Positions 42,418-50,930 of a DNA stretch of 64,000 nt are shown in pieces. This DNA comes from Halobacillus halophilus DSM 2266 (GTDB lineage Bacteria; Bacillota; Bacilli; Bacillales; Halobacillaceae). A program made the translations under genes and the position numbers. Below the pieces are notes generated by a model that saw only the letters and a list, made by a program, of their open reading frames with translations, searched no databases and had not been told where the DNA came from. Position 1 is the stretch's first letter. The number at the start of each line of letters is the position of its first letter. The stretch covers positions 3,348,001-3,412,000 of the forward strand of contig NC_017668.1 of assembly GCF_000284515.1 (NCBI RefSeq), given 5' to 3'.

Positions 42418-42960
42418 AGATCCGGTTACTGTAGGACACGGTTTCGAGATATGGGGCGGAGAAAGGGGCTCCAGGGAACGGCTCGCTTTCCGCGGGCATG
42501 TGCTGAGCTTCCTCGGGCTTAACAGCCCTGCGGGATCTCACCGATCATGTTCATCCCGCAGGAGTCTTCGCCGTTCCCTTCCGCCCCTTTGCGATCATGG
42601 AGCGATCGAAAATCTCTGAATAAACACTTTACAATGAACAAGGATCATCTATAATCCACCTTGAGTTTTAATGTTTGTTTACATGTAGGAACCCTGTTAT
42701 AGAAGCATTTGTGGCAGATTCATCTTGTCTCCTGTCTCCTATAGAAGGGTCCGTTCGCCGTATATCGATGGGGTGGTGGGGAAATGGCGAGACTCCCATG
42801 GGAGAAGGGACTAGGTGAGATCCCGCAGGGAGTGAAACGAGCGAGGAAGCTCACCGTTCCCCCATAGGAAAGCGAGTTATTTCCCAACCAGCCCTTCTCC
42901 ACATATTGTAACGGACCCCAACTATCCCGAAACGGAGTCTTCAACAAACGGGAGCTTATC
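42418..42960 (+). repeat. Long structured interspersed repeat, copy B
   Basis: About 540 bases with left end CCGGTTACTGTAGGACACGG plus TTTCGAGATA, and right end TCCCGAAACGGAGTCTTC plus AAACGGGAGCTTATC. Arm 1 (about 42485-42600) and arm 2 (about 42770-42895) as in copy A, with the same GGGTCCGTT/AACGGACCC pair around arm 2. It separates csaB from the operon genes upstream, so it may impose a terminator or carry a promoter in between. Confidence 0.88.
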
Positions 42961-43009
42961 TTTACTATTAATATAGAAATTTTTCATAAAAAAAGAAAAG
43001 GAAGTGATG

Positions 43010-44062
43010 ATGATGCACGTCGTGTTATCCGGTTATTTCGGTTTTCACAATACAGGAGATGAAGCTATTCTCTCCTCCATGATTAAACAGCTTCGCACCC
43101 TCCAACCTGATATTCGCATTACGGTTCTTTCGGATGATCTGATCCATACCACTACCACCTATGGAGTAGAAACCGTCAGCCGCTGGAATTTCCTTGACAT
43201 TCGTCGCGTACTGCAAGCAAGTGATGGGCTGATATCAGGTGGCGGCAGTCTGCTGCAGGATGCTACCGGTCCAAAGTCGATCGTCTACTATACTACGATT
43301 ATCAATATGGCAAAGTGGCTCGGCAAACCCGTATTCATCTATGCCCAGGGAATGGGACCGTTTAACCAGCTGGTTGGAAAGAGACTGACCAGGTACACTC
43401 TGAATCGTGTTGACGGACTTACCGTTCGCGACCAGGACTCTAAACCGCGTCTCGAATCACTTGGGGTGCAGCAGGAGTGCTTTGTCGTACCCGATGCAGT
43501 CTTTGGCTATGAAGCCCCGTCTGTACAGAAGAAGCACCAGATCGCCGTCAGTGTTCGATCATGGGATGGTTCCGAATCCTATATTCCAAAGCTTGCTTTT
43601 GCCTGTGACCAGCTGGCCCAGCAAGGTTTCTCCATTCTATTTGTACCGATGCACGGTCAGGAGGATGAACGCTTTGCAAAACTCGTAGAACTGCAAATGA
43701 CCGAACCGGCCGTCGTCGCCCCGGGGGATGACTCCATAGAGGAAAAGCTCGAGCGGATCGCAGAATCAGAGCTTCTGATCGGTATGCGTCTGCATGCGCT
43801 TATATTTGCAGCCGTAAGTCATACGCCGTTCCTCCCGCTCTCGTATGATCCGAAAATTGATTCCTTCGCTGGTATGTATGAGCTGGATAATGGATGGCAC
43901 GTGACAGCGGAAAATTGGGACGGACATCTTTTATTTAAGGAAGCGAAACGATTGCTGGATCAAAGGAGAAGAATTGGGAAAAAGATTGCTGCCACTACAG
44001 CAAGATTGCACGATGAGGCTCTTTCTACAACGAAACAGGCCCTGCAGGTGCTCCAAAAATAA
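43010..44062 (+). CDS. csaB: Polysaccharide pyruvyl transferase CsaB
   Basis: About 350 residues. The family signature is at the N-terminus (HVVLSGYFGFHNTGDEAIL) and continues with SGGGSLLQD near 78-86, YAQGMGP near 113-119, and a GMRLHALIFA motif near 262-271 carrying the conserved His. CsaB transfers pyruvate from phosphoenolpyruvate as a ketal to ManNAc of the secondary wall polymer, which SLH domains recognise. It is therefore required to anchor the eight SLH proteins encoded between 14 and 38 kb. Three tandem ATGs follow GGAAG; the one at 43010 has the best spacing (7), but 43007 or 43013 is possible. It ends with a strong terminator. Confidence 0.95.
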   Translation: MMHVVLSGYFGFHNTGDEAILSSMIKQLRTLQPDIRITVLSDDLIHTTTTYGVETVSRWNFLDIRRVLQASDGLISGGGSLLQDATGPKSIVYYTTIINMAKWLGKPVFIYAQGMGPFNQLVGKRLTRYTLNRVDGLTVRDQDSKPRLESLGVQQECFVVPDAVFGYEAPSVQKKHQIAVSVRSWDGSESYIPKLAFACDQLAQQGFSILFVPMHGQEDERFAKLVELQMTEPAVVAPGDDSIEEKLERIAESELLIGMRLHALIFAAVSHTPFLPLSYDPKIDSFAGMYELDNGWHVTAENWDGHLLFKEAKRLLDQRRRIGKKIAATTARLHDEALSTTKQALQVLQK

Positions 44063-44065
44063 TAC

Positions 44066-44111
44066 AAGCGGTTCAGGAGAAGCAATCATCTTCTTCTGAA
44101 CCGCTTTTTTT
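44066..44111 (+). terminator. Terminator of csaB
   Basis: AAGCGGTTCAG / CTGAACCGCTT with an inner GAAG/CTTC stem, followed by TTTTTTT. Confidence 0.9.
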
Positions 44112-44172
44112 AAGATAAACACTATTTTATTCACCTGTTCGTTTCATTTTCCATATCCCGCATTGACAGTAC

Positions 44173-44236
44173 TTTTAGTAGAAGCTGGATTTCCACAATT
44201 GTACTAAACCGGGTGATCTTCCAGTCCAGCTTTTTT
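44173..44236 (+). ncRNA. Terminator-like leader or small RNA of unknown role
   Basis: AAGCTGGA (44180-44187) can pair with TCCAGCTT (44225-44232), followed by a T-run. TTTAGTA just upstream can instead pair with TACTAAA inside the loop, giving two mutually exclusive folds. No promoter box is convincing. It could be an attenuator, a short RNA or chance. Confidence 0.25.
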
Positions 44237-44266
44237 TAAAAAAGTCATAATTTGTCACTAAATGGA

Positions 44267-44295
44267 TTGAGCCGGATTGCAGACTGTGATATATT
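44267..44295 (+). promoter_or_regulatory. Candidate promoter of the 47-residue gene
   Basis: -35 TTGAGC (44267-44272), 17 bases, -10 TATATT (44290-44295), preceded by TGTGA. The start codon follows about 90 bases later. Confidence 0.5.
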
Positions 44296-44384
44296 CAACG
44301 CACACAGTTCTATTATATTACAAAAATATCAAATTTACTTTATGCACCATCCAGATTCAACAAGTTCGAGAGGAGTTTTAGCAA

Positions 44385-44528
44385 ATGAGTCAGCATCAAC
44401 AGATCTACACCCAGCTTGTTCAAGAATTTGAACAGAAACTCGATCGACAGCTAAAGCCTGAGGAACGTGAGCTCCTTTACTGGATAGCTGAAAAACATGC
44501 GGAAGAAATTAATAATGAGGCAGAATAG
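44385..44528 (+). CDS. Small acidic helical protein, 47 residues
   Basis: Begins MSQHQQIYTQLVQEFEQKL and continues as an amphipathic, charged helix rich in Glu, Gln and Lys (KPEERELLYWIAEKHAEE). GAGAGGAG lies 9 bases before the ATG, its own promoter is plausible and a terminator-like hairpin follows, so it is likely a real short gene. No family recognised; a cytoplasmic regulator or adaptor is possible but unproved. Confidence 0.65.
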   Translation: MSQHQQIYTQLVQEFEQKLDRQLKPEERELLYWIAEKHAEEINNEAE

Positions 44529-44543
44529 ATATAGCTTTGAACT

Positions 44544-44580
44544 CCACTCCCTACGATAGTAGAACGGGGTGATTTTTTTT
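44544..44580 (+). terminator. Terminator of the 47-residue gene
   Basis: CACTCC can pair with GGGGTG (with G-T pairs), followed by a run of eight T. Confidence 0.5.
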
Positions 44581-44600
44581 GTGGTTGAGCTTCCATCATT

Positions 44601-44658
44601 AAAAAGCCGCAGGAAGGCTCGATTTTTTTCATCAAATACTCGAACCTGCCTGCGGTTT
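44601..44658 (-). terminator. Terminator of the chemoreceptor gene
   Basis: Minus strand AAACCGCAGGCAGGTTCGA / TCGAGCCTTCCTGCGGCTTTTT with a 17-base loop. Confidence 0.8.
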
Positions 44659-44705
44659 CATCTTGTAGTTCTTTAAAATCTTCCAGGTGTTATATCCTGA
44701 ACGTT

Positions 44706-46547
44706 TTACCCAGCCTTATCAATCGGAGGATGCTCATCGTCGGGCTCTTCCTTTTGTTCTGTTTCGGCGTCTTCCGTCCAATGGAACTCATTCACCTGAC
44801 TGTTCAAATCTTCGGAGAGCTGCGAAAGCTTCTTCGTGCTTGAAGTTATTTCCTCCATCGCACTGTTGGACTGCTGAGCGGAGGCTGTAACCTGCTGCAC
44901 CCCGGCAGCTGATTCTTCCGATAAAGCGGCGATGCCGGCGATGGACTGATTCATTTCGCTGCTTTCCTCTGTAATTTCGGTAAGATTGGCAGAGATCTGC
45001 TGAATCTGGTCCACCATTCCGGATACCGACGTATGAATACTTTCAAACCTCTCCTCCGTTGCATTAATCTGCTGTGTACCTTTATTCACTTCTTCATATC
45101 CCGTTGTCAAAGAATCGGATACGTACGTAGACTCTTCTTGAATGTTTGCAACAATCTGGTTAATATCCACGACAGAATGAGCGACCTGGTCAGCGAGCTT
45201 CCTTACTTCTTCGGCCACTACGGCAAATCCTTTTCCGCTTTCCCCTGCTCTTGCTGCTTCAATGGCCGCATTCAAGGACAACAGATTGGTCTGGTCAGCA
45301 ATATCTTTAATCACGCTGCCTATTTTAGTGATTTCCTTCGTTTGGGCATCCAGTCCTTTTACCTTCGTAACGGAGCTTTTCACAATCTCATCGATTGCGT
45401 GCATCTGCTCGACGGATTGCTTCATCATTGTCCGTCCTTCCTGCGACATTTGCATCGCCTGTGTGGAATGAGTATAGACGGAGTCTCCCATTTCCTGGGC
45501 ATGCTGAATGCGCTGGACCAATTTATCCGTTGATTCAGCCAGACTCGTCGTATAATCAGCCTGGGACTCTACACCTGCTGATAATTCCTCCATGGTGTGC
45601 ACAATCTGGTTGGTCCCCTGCTGAACATCATCAGCCGAATGCGTAAGCTCTTCGCTCTGCTGGGACAAGTCTTTGGAAGCATCTGAGACATTACCGATCA
45701 TAAGGCGCAGGTTCATCGTCATTTGATTAATGGCGTGGCTGAGCTCGCCAAATTCATCCCGACTGCGAGTCGATAAATCCTCTACTTCAAGATTTTTATT
45801 AGCTACCTGATTCACATGCGCCGTCATTTCCGTTAACTTCCTCGAGATGCGATTGCTGAACAGAAGGGCAAGTATCGCGGAAAGGAGAAGCAGGACAGCC
45901 ACAATGCCCCCGCCGACCAGCATGTCACGCACCATTTTCTGATTATACTCGTCTGCTTTTTGAGCGGTTAGGGCATCAATCTCATCTGTATAATTGCCGG
46001 TACTGACAATATAGTCCCATGGCTCAAATAACTCAGAATAGGCACGCTTAGCCACCAGACCCTCTTCTCCCGGCTTCTCCCACATGTACTCTGAATAGCC
46101 GCCACTCTCGCCCTCTGTAGCAGCCGAAACAATATTCTGAACCAAATAGGTGCCTTCCGGATCCTGAATGTCGATACGGTTGCTACCTTCCTTCTCCGGT
46201 AACATCGGGTGCGCGATCAGCTCTCCATCAATACCGTCAATCCAGAAATAGCCATCACTCCCGTAGCGAAGCTCCTTCACGAGCTTCCTGCCTAATTCCT
46301 TGGCTTCCGGCTCTGACATTTCTCCCAGTTTATACTGGCTGTAGGCGGATTGAAGCAAAGACATAGCCGTATTCACTTCATTTTTAATCCGTAAATCGAA
46401 AGCTTCTAATAAATTCGTCTCGTAACTCTCAACTTGCTGCTGATTATGCTGGTAGTTTGTGTACAGATTGTAAGATCCCATTCCTGTAAAAGCCAGGAAC
46501 AGGACAACTCCAAAGGCCAACAGCATTTTGTACTTAAATTTCTTCAT
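44706..46547 (-). CDS. Methyl-accepting chemotaxis protein with Cache sensor
   Basis: 613 residues: TM1 about 8-24, extracellular sCache_2-like domain about 35-190 ([17 protein letters not shown] at about 98-114), TM2 about 208-230, HAMP about 231-285, and a signalling domain with the highly conserved hairpin tip ([18 protein letters not shown]) near 420-440. It senses a small molecule outside and controls CheA. This sensor class often binds organic acids, but the ligand here is unknown. AGGGGG is 8 bases before the ATG. Confidence 0.94.
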   Translation of the reverse strand: MKKFKYKMLLAFGVVLFLAFTGMGSYNLYTNYQHNQQQVESYETNLLEAFDLRIKNEVNTAMSLLQSAYSQYKLGEMSEPEAKELGRKLVKELRYGSDGYFWIDGIDGELIAHPMLPEKEGSNRIDIQDPEGTYLVQNIVSAATEGESGGYSEYMWEKPGEEGLVAKRAYSELFEPWDYIVSTGNYTDEIDALTAQKADEYNQKMVRDMLVGGGIVAVLLLLSAILALLFSNRISRKLTEMTAHVNQVANKNLEVEDLSTRSRDEFGELSHAINQMTMNLRLMIGNVSDASKDLSQQSEELTHSADDVQQGTNQIVHTMEELSAGVESQADYTTSLAESTDKLVQRIQHAQEMGDSVYTHSTQAMQMSQEGRTMMKQSVEQMHAIDEIVKSSVTKVKGLDAQTKEITKIGSVIKDIADQTNLLSLNAAIEAARAGESGKGFAVVAEEVRKLADQVAHSVVDINQIVANIQEESTYVSDSLTTGYEEVNKGTQQINATEERFESIHTSVSGMVDQIQQISANLTEITEESSEMNQSIAGIAALSEESAAGVQQVTASAQQSNSAMEEITSSTKKLSQLSEDLNSQVNEFHWTEDAETEQKEEPDDEHPPIDKAG

Positions 46548-46739
46548 CTCATTTTCCCCCTATGTACGTTTCCTCTTTTCTATATATCGGCTTTTTTGAC
46601 TAGACCTTTTATCATTCATCAGCAGATTATACCTCTTATGTAATTGAATGAATGGTTTTCTAAAAAAAGGAAAATAGTAGGGTGACGAAGAATTTAATGA
46701 TAATAAATAATACTTTTCAACATAAGGGAGAAAAAGAAC

Positions 46740-46979
46740 GTGATCAATCGAATCTACACAGGTATTTCGTTTCTATTTTTAGCAGCTTTCTTATTTGCGG
46801 TCCTTTTTATTTGTGCAGCGATTGGAGGAATTGGGGCAGAAACATGGGGGAAAGAAGAATTTCTTCGTTATATGTTTGTCTATACCCCAAGCGGCCTGCT
46901 CATTGGAGGGGTCGTGGCTTTGTTAGCCGGTATCAGTTTATTTATCTGGGAACTAAGGGTGCACGCGAACAGGAAATAA
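46740..46979 (+). CDS. Small two-helix membrane protein
   Basis: 79 residues from a GTG with AAGGGAG 9 bases upstream. Two hydrophobic segments (about 8-30 and 50-70) flank a short acidic loop (ETWGKEEF). Function unknown. A compact terminator follows within 10 bases of the stop, supporting a real monocistronic gene. Confidence 0.65.
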   Translation: MINRIYTGISFLFLAAFLFAVLFICAAIGGIGAETWGKEEFLRYMFVYTPSGLLIGGVVALLAGISLFIWELRVHANRK

Positions 46980-46988
46980 TTCAAAAGG

Positions 46989-47010
46989 AGAGTCTGAGGA
47001 CTCTTTTTTT
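46989..47010 (+). terminator. Terminator
   Basis: AGAGTC-TGAG-GACTCT followed by TTTTTT. Confidence 0.85.
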
Positions 47011-47042
47011 AATGTCTCTGTCCCCCCTGTTGATTTTCCAGT

Positions 47043-47650
47043 AAAGCTCCCGATACTGGAAGACTCAGTTTCGAGACATTGGAGGAGCGGAAGGTCCTCC
47101 GGCGGACGATTTCGCTTTCCGGCCCTGCATGACGCAGGGTCGTTCGACGTTGCCACAGGACGTGGCGATCTTAGTCGAACTTCTTATATGTGGTAAGCTT
47201 CCTCAGGCTTCGCCTTCCGGGATCTTACCGATCATGTTCATCCCGCAGGAGGTCTTCATCGTCCCCCTCCGGACCTAGCCGAATGAGAACATTGAAACCA
47301 CTTAAGATATCTTCTTGATGACCAAAAAAAGCATGGGAATATGAGCCTGCATTCATGCTATAAAGATGTAAAGATAGCCTGCCATAGAAGCATTTAAGAC
47401 CAGTTACGAAGGAGAGCATACTCTCTTCTGGCAGGGTCCGTTATTCTCCCGCGGCTGAGTTGGTGGGGAAATGACGAGACTCCCATGGGAGAAGGAACTA
47501 GGTGAGATCCCGCAGGGAGTGAAACGAGCGAGGAAGCTCACCGTTCCCCCATAGGAAAGCGAGTTATTTCCCCAACAACTCTCATTTTTTTTGGCAACGG
47601 ACCCAGTATATCTCGAAACTGAGTCTTACAGTAACCTGCCCTATTGTTTA
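47043..47650 (+). repeat. Long structured interspersed repeat, copy C
   Basis: About 610 bases between convergent genes. Left end AAGCTCCCGATACTGGAAGA with CTCAGTTTCGAGA; right end TCTCGAAACTGAGTCTTACA with GTAACCTGCCCTATTG. Compared with copies A, B and D the two outer end types are swapped while the inner arms keep their order. Arm 1 holds a 60-base structured insert at 47121-47180. Arm 2 (about 47460-47575) is the standard one. Confidence 0.88.
47121..47180 (+). repeat. 60-base structured module inserted in copy C
   Basis: Three small hairpins: CCCTGC/GCAGGG, then GTTCGAC/GTCGAAC enclosing GCCAC/GTGGC with an AGGAC loop. It follows CGCTTTCC. A related 60-base module is in copy E at 58052-58111. 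Confidence 0.8.
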
Positions 47651-47703
47651 AGAAGCAGTTGTTAAACAATCAACAATAACTTCTAATAGAACCTTTTTAT
47701 TAG

Positions 47704-47741
47704 CAAAAATAAAAAGGGAAACGCTCAGGTCAGCGTTTCCC
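47704..47741 (-). terminator. Terminator of the 97-residue protein gene
   Basis: Minus strand GGGAAACGCT-6-AGCGTTTCCC then TTTTTATTTTT. Confidence 0.9.
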
Positions 47742-47758
47742 ACGATATGTTATGATTA

Positions 47759-48052
47759 TCACCCTTGCGTCAACTCGCCTCTTGCAACCATGAGCACCGT
47801 GCGTTGATCTGGAATCAAATCAACCGCTGCCGTCCCTCTATACGTCTTTCCCTCTGGTCCGACAATGCTCAGATGAAGATGCTTACCTTCTTTTTGGAGA
47901 TCCGCAAAAAAACTGACATCCTGTACTTTGTTTAAACTGACGGTCCAGTTCATAAGTGGTCCAACATCATCAATCAGTAATAAACCTTTAGAAAACGCCA
48001 CTTCATTGTGATCTTCATTATAGAATACCTTTTTTACTATCACATTTTTCAT
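47759..48052 (-). CDS. Hypothetical protein, 97 residues
   Basis: From the ATG at 48052 (GGGGG 9 bases upstream) the product begins MKNVIVKKVFYNEDHNEV. It has alternating beta-like hydrophobic patterns and no signal peptide or membrane segment. Family not recognised. The gene is downstream of a lipoprotein gene in the same direction (57-base gap) and has its own strong terminator. Confidence 0.65.
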   Translation of the reverse strand: MKNVIVKKVFYNEDHNEVAFSKGLLLIDDVGPLMNWTVSLNKVQDVSFFADLQKEGKHLHLSIVGPEGKTYRGTAAVDLIPDQRTVLMVARGELTQG

Positions 48053-48109
48053 CCAGAGTGTCCCCCTCTCCCCCACTATTCAACAAAAGAAGACGGGTTT
48101 CCTGCCTGG

Positions 48110-48556
48110 TCATTCTCCCAATTGCTTAATCTGATCGATAACTTCTGTAATTTCTCTCAATGACTGGAAAACTTCCGTATTCTCAATTACCGAGGCGTCC
48201 AGCTTACCATTCTCTATATTGTCTAAATACATCTGAATGCCCTCGAGCGCCTGATTGTTTCGTTCCACCACTTGCTGGTGCAAATCCGCTCCTGCCTGCG
48301 GGGCATCAAGCTCATTAAATTCTTCAATATTTGCTTTCATCTCTTCCATACGCGTTTCCAATTCATCTGCCGCCTGCTGATCGGTCACCGCTTGCTCCGC
48401 AAGCCCAGGAACTTCGCTGGTAAACGTGCTGACTTCATTCGCGTACTCAGTAGCTTCATTCACATAATTCAAGGAGTTGTTCACCCCTTCAAGGAACGAA
48501 CACCCGCTCAGAAACAACATAACCACAATGAAAAAATATCCATACACCTTTTTCAA
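48110..48556 (-). CDS. Putative lipoprotein, DUF6376-like
   Basis: 148 residues from the TTG at 48556, with GAGGAGGG 6 bases upstream; the ATG at 48577 has no such site. Signal peptide with a lipobox ending LFLSGC (C19), so the mature protein should be lipid-anchored outside the membrane. The remainder is helical and acidic with repeated NE/TE patterns (VNEATEYANEVSTF) typical of the small DUF6376 lipoproteins of Bacillaceae. Function unknown. Confidence 0.72.
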   Translation of the reverse strand: MKKVYGYFFIVVMLFLSGCSFLEGVNNSLNYVNEATEYANEVSTFTSEVPGLAEQAVTDQQAADELETRMEEMKANIEEFNELDAPQAGADLHQQVVERNNQALEGIQMYLDNIENGKLDASVIENTEVFQSLREITEVIDQIKQLGE

Positions 48557-48815
48557 CTTGATCCCTCCTCGTTCCATTGTATGCCCAAATATAGATATAC
48601 AATTGCTAAACTATACGATCAGATACGTCTCCAGGTTTCAATAAACGGGAACCTTATGTAAATAAAACATCCAAAGCTTGAGAACATTTAGGATGAAAGC
48701 AATCCCCGCTTCTTGATCACAACTCCTTACACCATGAACGCACTGGAACTAAATAATTATGTCTATTCATTCATACATTAGATAGGGACAAGACATATGG
48801 AAGAGGAGAATATAA

Positions 48816-49376
48816 ATGAGTGACTTTCACCTGTTTGTTCTAGTCGCATTGCTATTAACCGTTATCAGTTCATTCCTATTAACGAGAAAATGGTGCGACT
48901 TTCTATCTCACAGCCAGCGCATGGTCATGTCCATGTTTTCAGGAACCACAATTGGTCTCACAGTTGGGTTAATGGCAAGCTCTATTTTTCCAGGCAGTTT
49001 CTATTCCTCAAATCTCATAGGATTTTTTGGCGGTGCTACTTTGGCAGCGTTAAGTACGGGGAAATTAGGGACCGTCTCCATGATGGAAGGTCTCACCGCT
49101 GGAATGATGGGAGGAATGATGGGCGCTATGTTAGGAGAAATGGTTTCCTATACGGAAGCAGTTATTTTTCTTCAGCTTTTGATCACCCTTTCCATCAGCT
49201 CCCTGCTGTTATACCCGGTATTCTTTCATGCATCTTTTCGGGAAAATTCGATTCCAACAAAAAGGTGGCTGATCAAGCCTTTCCTTGTTTTCTTAGCGGC
49301 CCTGTTTATTCTACTTGGAGGAAGCTTATTAGATTCAGCTCCTGCAAGTGAGCCTCCCACTCATCAAACTCACTAA
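48816..49376 (+). CDS. Methionine- and glycine-rich integral membrane protein
   Basis: 186 residues with about 5-6 membrane helices and a short hydrophilic His/Pro tail. The central part is unusually rich in Met and Gly (SMMEGLTAGMMGGMMGAMLG, residues 91-110), a pattern compatible with tight helix packing or with soft-metal contacts. AGAGGAG is upstream of the ATG and a terminator follows. Family not recognised. It converges with a lipoprotein gene, and copZ lies 1.2 kb away; a copper link is only a guess. Confidence 0.65.
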   Translation: MSDFHLFVLVALLLTVISSFLLTRKWCDFLSHSQRMVMSMFSGTTIGLTVGLMASSIFPGSFYSSNLIGFFGGATLAALSTGKLGTVSMMEGLTAGMMGGMMGAMLGEMVSYTEAVIFLQLLITLSISSLLLYPVFFHASFRENSIPTKRWLIKPFLVFLAALFILLGGSLLDSAPASEPPTHQTH

Positions 49377-49412
49377 AAAACCCATGCACATCTAATTTTG
49401 TGCATGGGTTTC
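49375..49412. terminator. Bidirectional terminator
   Basis: AAACCCATGCAC / GTGCATGGGTTT with a 10-base loop, between converging genes. Confidence 0.88.
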
Positions 49413-49450
49413 CCTTTCCGTTTACTTTCCTCACCGGAAAACTACAGTCA

Positions 49451-50395
49451 TTATTTTGTTTGTCCCTGATCTATAATATTCTCCCAGGATTCCCCGTTAT
49501 TAGAAGTCGTATAACTGTTTCCTTTAATCGTAAAAATAGCAAATGTGTCTTTCTTTTCAGGGTTTTTAGCGAGATACATGACCGCATCCTCATTCATTTC
49601 AGGGAGTTCGATCTCCTCTTTGGATTGATCTTCCCATTGATAGACGGACAAGGAAGGTGTGCCGGTATAAAGACCATAATATAGGCGATCTTCTGAAAAA
49701 TGCAGACCGCTGCCCTGTCCTTCCTCTGAAATTCTGCTGAAGGTTTCGCCTCCATCTTCACTTACATAAATTCCTGAAGCGGTAGCCAGCGCCACCCTAT
49801 TTTCATCATCAGGATGAACGGCAATTTGAAAAATTTTCTCGCCGGAATTTTCAGCGGCTAGCTTCTCCCAACTCTCTCCGTCATCAAGGCTTCTATACAG
49901 CCCCTGCTCCATTTCTGAGTTCGCATGTTCATTCAATACATAAACGGCGTGATTTCTGGCTCCTACTCCCATCGCATGGAAATCACTTTCTCCCTCAAAT
50001 CCAAGGGCAGATAAGTCTTCTTCCATCACTTTACCTTTCTGAAGACCAATTGGATTCGGAAGATCACTTCCTTCTCCCGGGTGACCTGAGGTATAAAACC
50101 CATTGTCGACTACATTAAAACCCATGTAATCATTTTTGTGATGAATGGATTCGAGCCACTCCCCCCCCTTATGTAACTTGATTCCAGAATGAGCGGCGTA
50201 CGCGAGGGTATCCGCATCCATATAGCCGATCCCATGGACGTGCTCGAGACTTCCATCAAAGGAAGCCGTACTCTTTTCAACGGATTCCTTTTGCTCTGAA
50301 CTTTCTTCTGACGTTTCATTCTGATTAGAATCACTGCTGCACGCGGCGAGGATAAGCATAGATATAAACATAATCATCCCTATTTTTATCTTCAT
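49451..50395 (-). CDS. F510_1955 family glycosylhydrolase-like lipoprotein
   Basis: 314 residues from the ATG at 50395 (AGGAGT 7 bases upstream). Lipoprotein signal with lipobox LILAAC, then a low-complexity Glu/Ser linker and a beta-propeller with Asp-box repeats (SLDDGESWEKL, SEDGGETFSRI, SNNGESWENI). This arrangement matches the F510_1955 family, annotated as glycosylhydrolase-like from the propeller fold; no active site is proved. It would be anchored on the outer side of the membrane. It is followed, in the direction of transcription, by the bidirectional terminator. Confidence 0.83.
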   Translation of the reverse strand: MKIKIGMIMFISMLILAACSSDSNQNETSEESSEQKESVEKSTASFDGSLEHVHGIGYMDADTLAYAAHSGIKLHKGGEWLESIHHKNDYMGFNVVDNGFYTSGHPGEGSDLPNPIGLQKGKVMEEDLSALGFEGESDFHAMGVGARNHAVYVLNEHANSEMEQGLYRSLDDGESWEKLAAENSGEKIFQIAVHPDDENRVALATASGIYVSEDGGETFSRISEEGQGSGLHFSEDRLYYGLYTGTPSLSVYQWEDQSKEEIELPEMNEDAVMYLAKNPEKKDTFAIFTIKGNSYTTSNNGESWENIIDQGQTK

Positions 50396-50492
50396 GTATG
50401 ACACTCCTTAAAAAGTCTTCTTTACTCTAGCAAAAAGGTATCGATAAATGGTTAGAAAGCATGAAATGAAACGAGGAGGATGGTCTCTCATG

Positions 50493-50527
50493 AAAAAAGC
50501 CTAAAGATCTTTCATCTTCAGACTTTT
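50493..50527 (-). terminator. Terminator of copZ
   Basis: Minus strand AAAAGTCTGAAGAT / ATCTTTAGGCTTTTTT with a 5-base loop and one or two G-T pairs. Confidence 0.75.
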
Positions 50528-50535
50528 CCTCCTTC

Positions 50536-50739
50536 TTATGAAACAACGTCATAACCCTGGTCTTCAATCGTATCGGCCATCGCTTCTCTACTCACTTCTT
50601 TACTCGTCGAAACCTCGACATTTCCCGTAGCCAGGTCAACTTGAACTTCTTCAACACCATCTAATTCCTTCAAAGCGCCGGTAACGGCTTTTTCACAATG
50701 TTCACACGTCATACCTTCGACTTTAATGGTAGTTTGCAT
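50536..50739 (-). CDS. copZ: Copper chaperone CopZ
   Basis: 67 residues from the second in-frame ATG (AAAGGA with 9-base spacing). Heavy-metal-associated domain with the metal motif GMTCEHC (residues 9-15 from this start) and the typical KVEGMTCEHCEKAVTGALKE region, length and beta-alpha-beta pattern. It carries Cu(I) to a CopA-type ATPase, which is not encoded in this window; that partner would be elsewhere. Confidence 0.93.
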   Translation of the reverse strand: MQTTIKVEGMTCEHCEKAVTGALKELDGVEEVQVDLATGNVEVSTSKEVSREAMADTIEDQGYDVVS

Positions 50740-50898
50740 GATCATTCATCCTTTCACAGGTTTAGTATAACTTCACATCCAGCGGATCTTCACGATTTTT
50801 AGACAATCTGTCTTTTCCAATATACCCATACAAGGTATTTTTGGTCAACCGTTAGGCGTGAAGATTTGAATAAACCATAAACGCCATCTGAATCTATC

Positions 50899-50925
50899 AA
50901 CGTCATTCCAAATTGGAATGACGTT
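50899..50925 (-). terminator. Hairpin after the phosphoesterase gene
   Basis: AACGTCATTCCAA / TTGGAATGACGTT, 13-base arms with a single-base loop; no T-run, so termination is plausible only. Confidence 0.6.
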
Positions 50926-50930
50926 TGTGG

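Noticed and set aside
50536-50739. Full copper-efflux operon around copZ
   Set aside because: No CopA ATPase or CsoR repressor gene is next to it; only the chaperone is present in the window.
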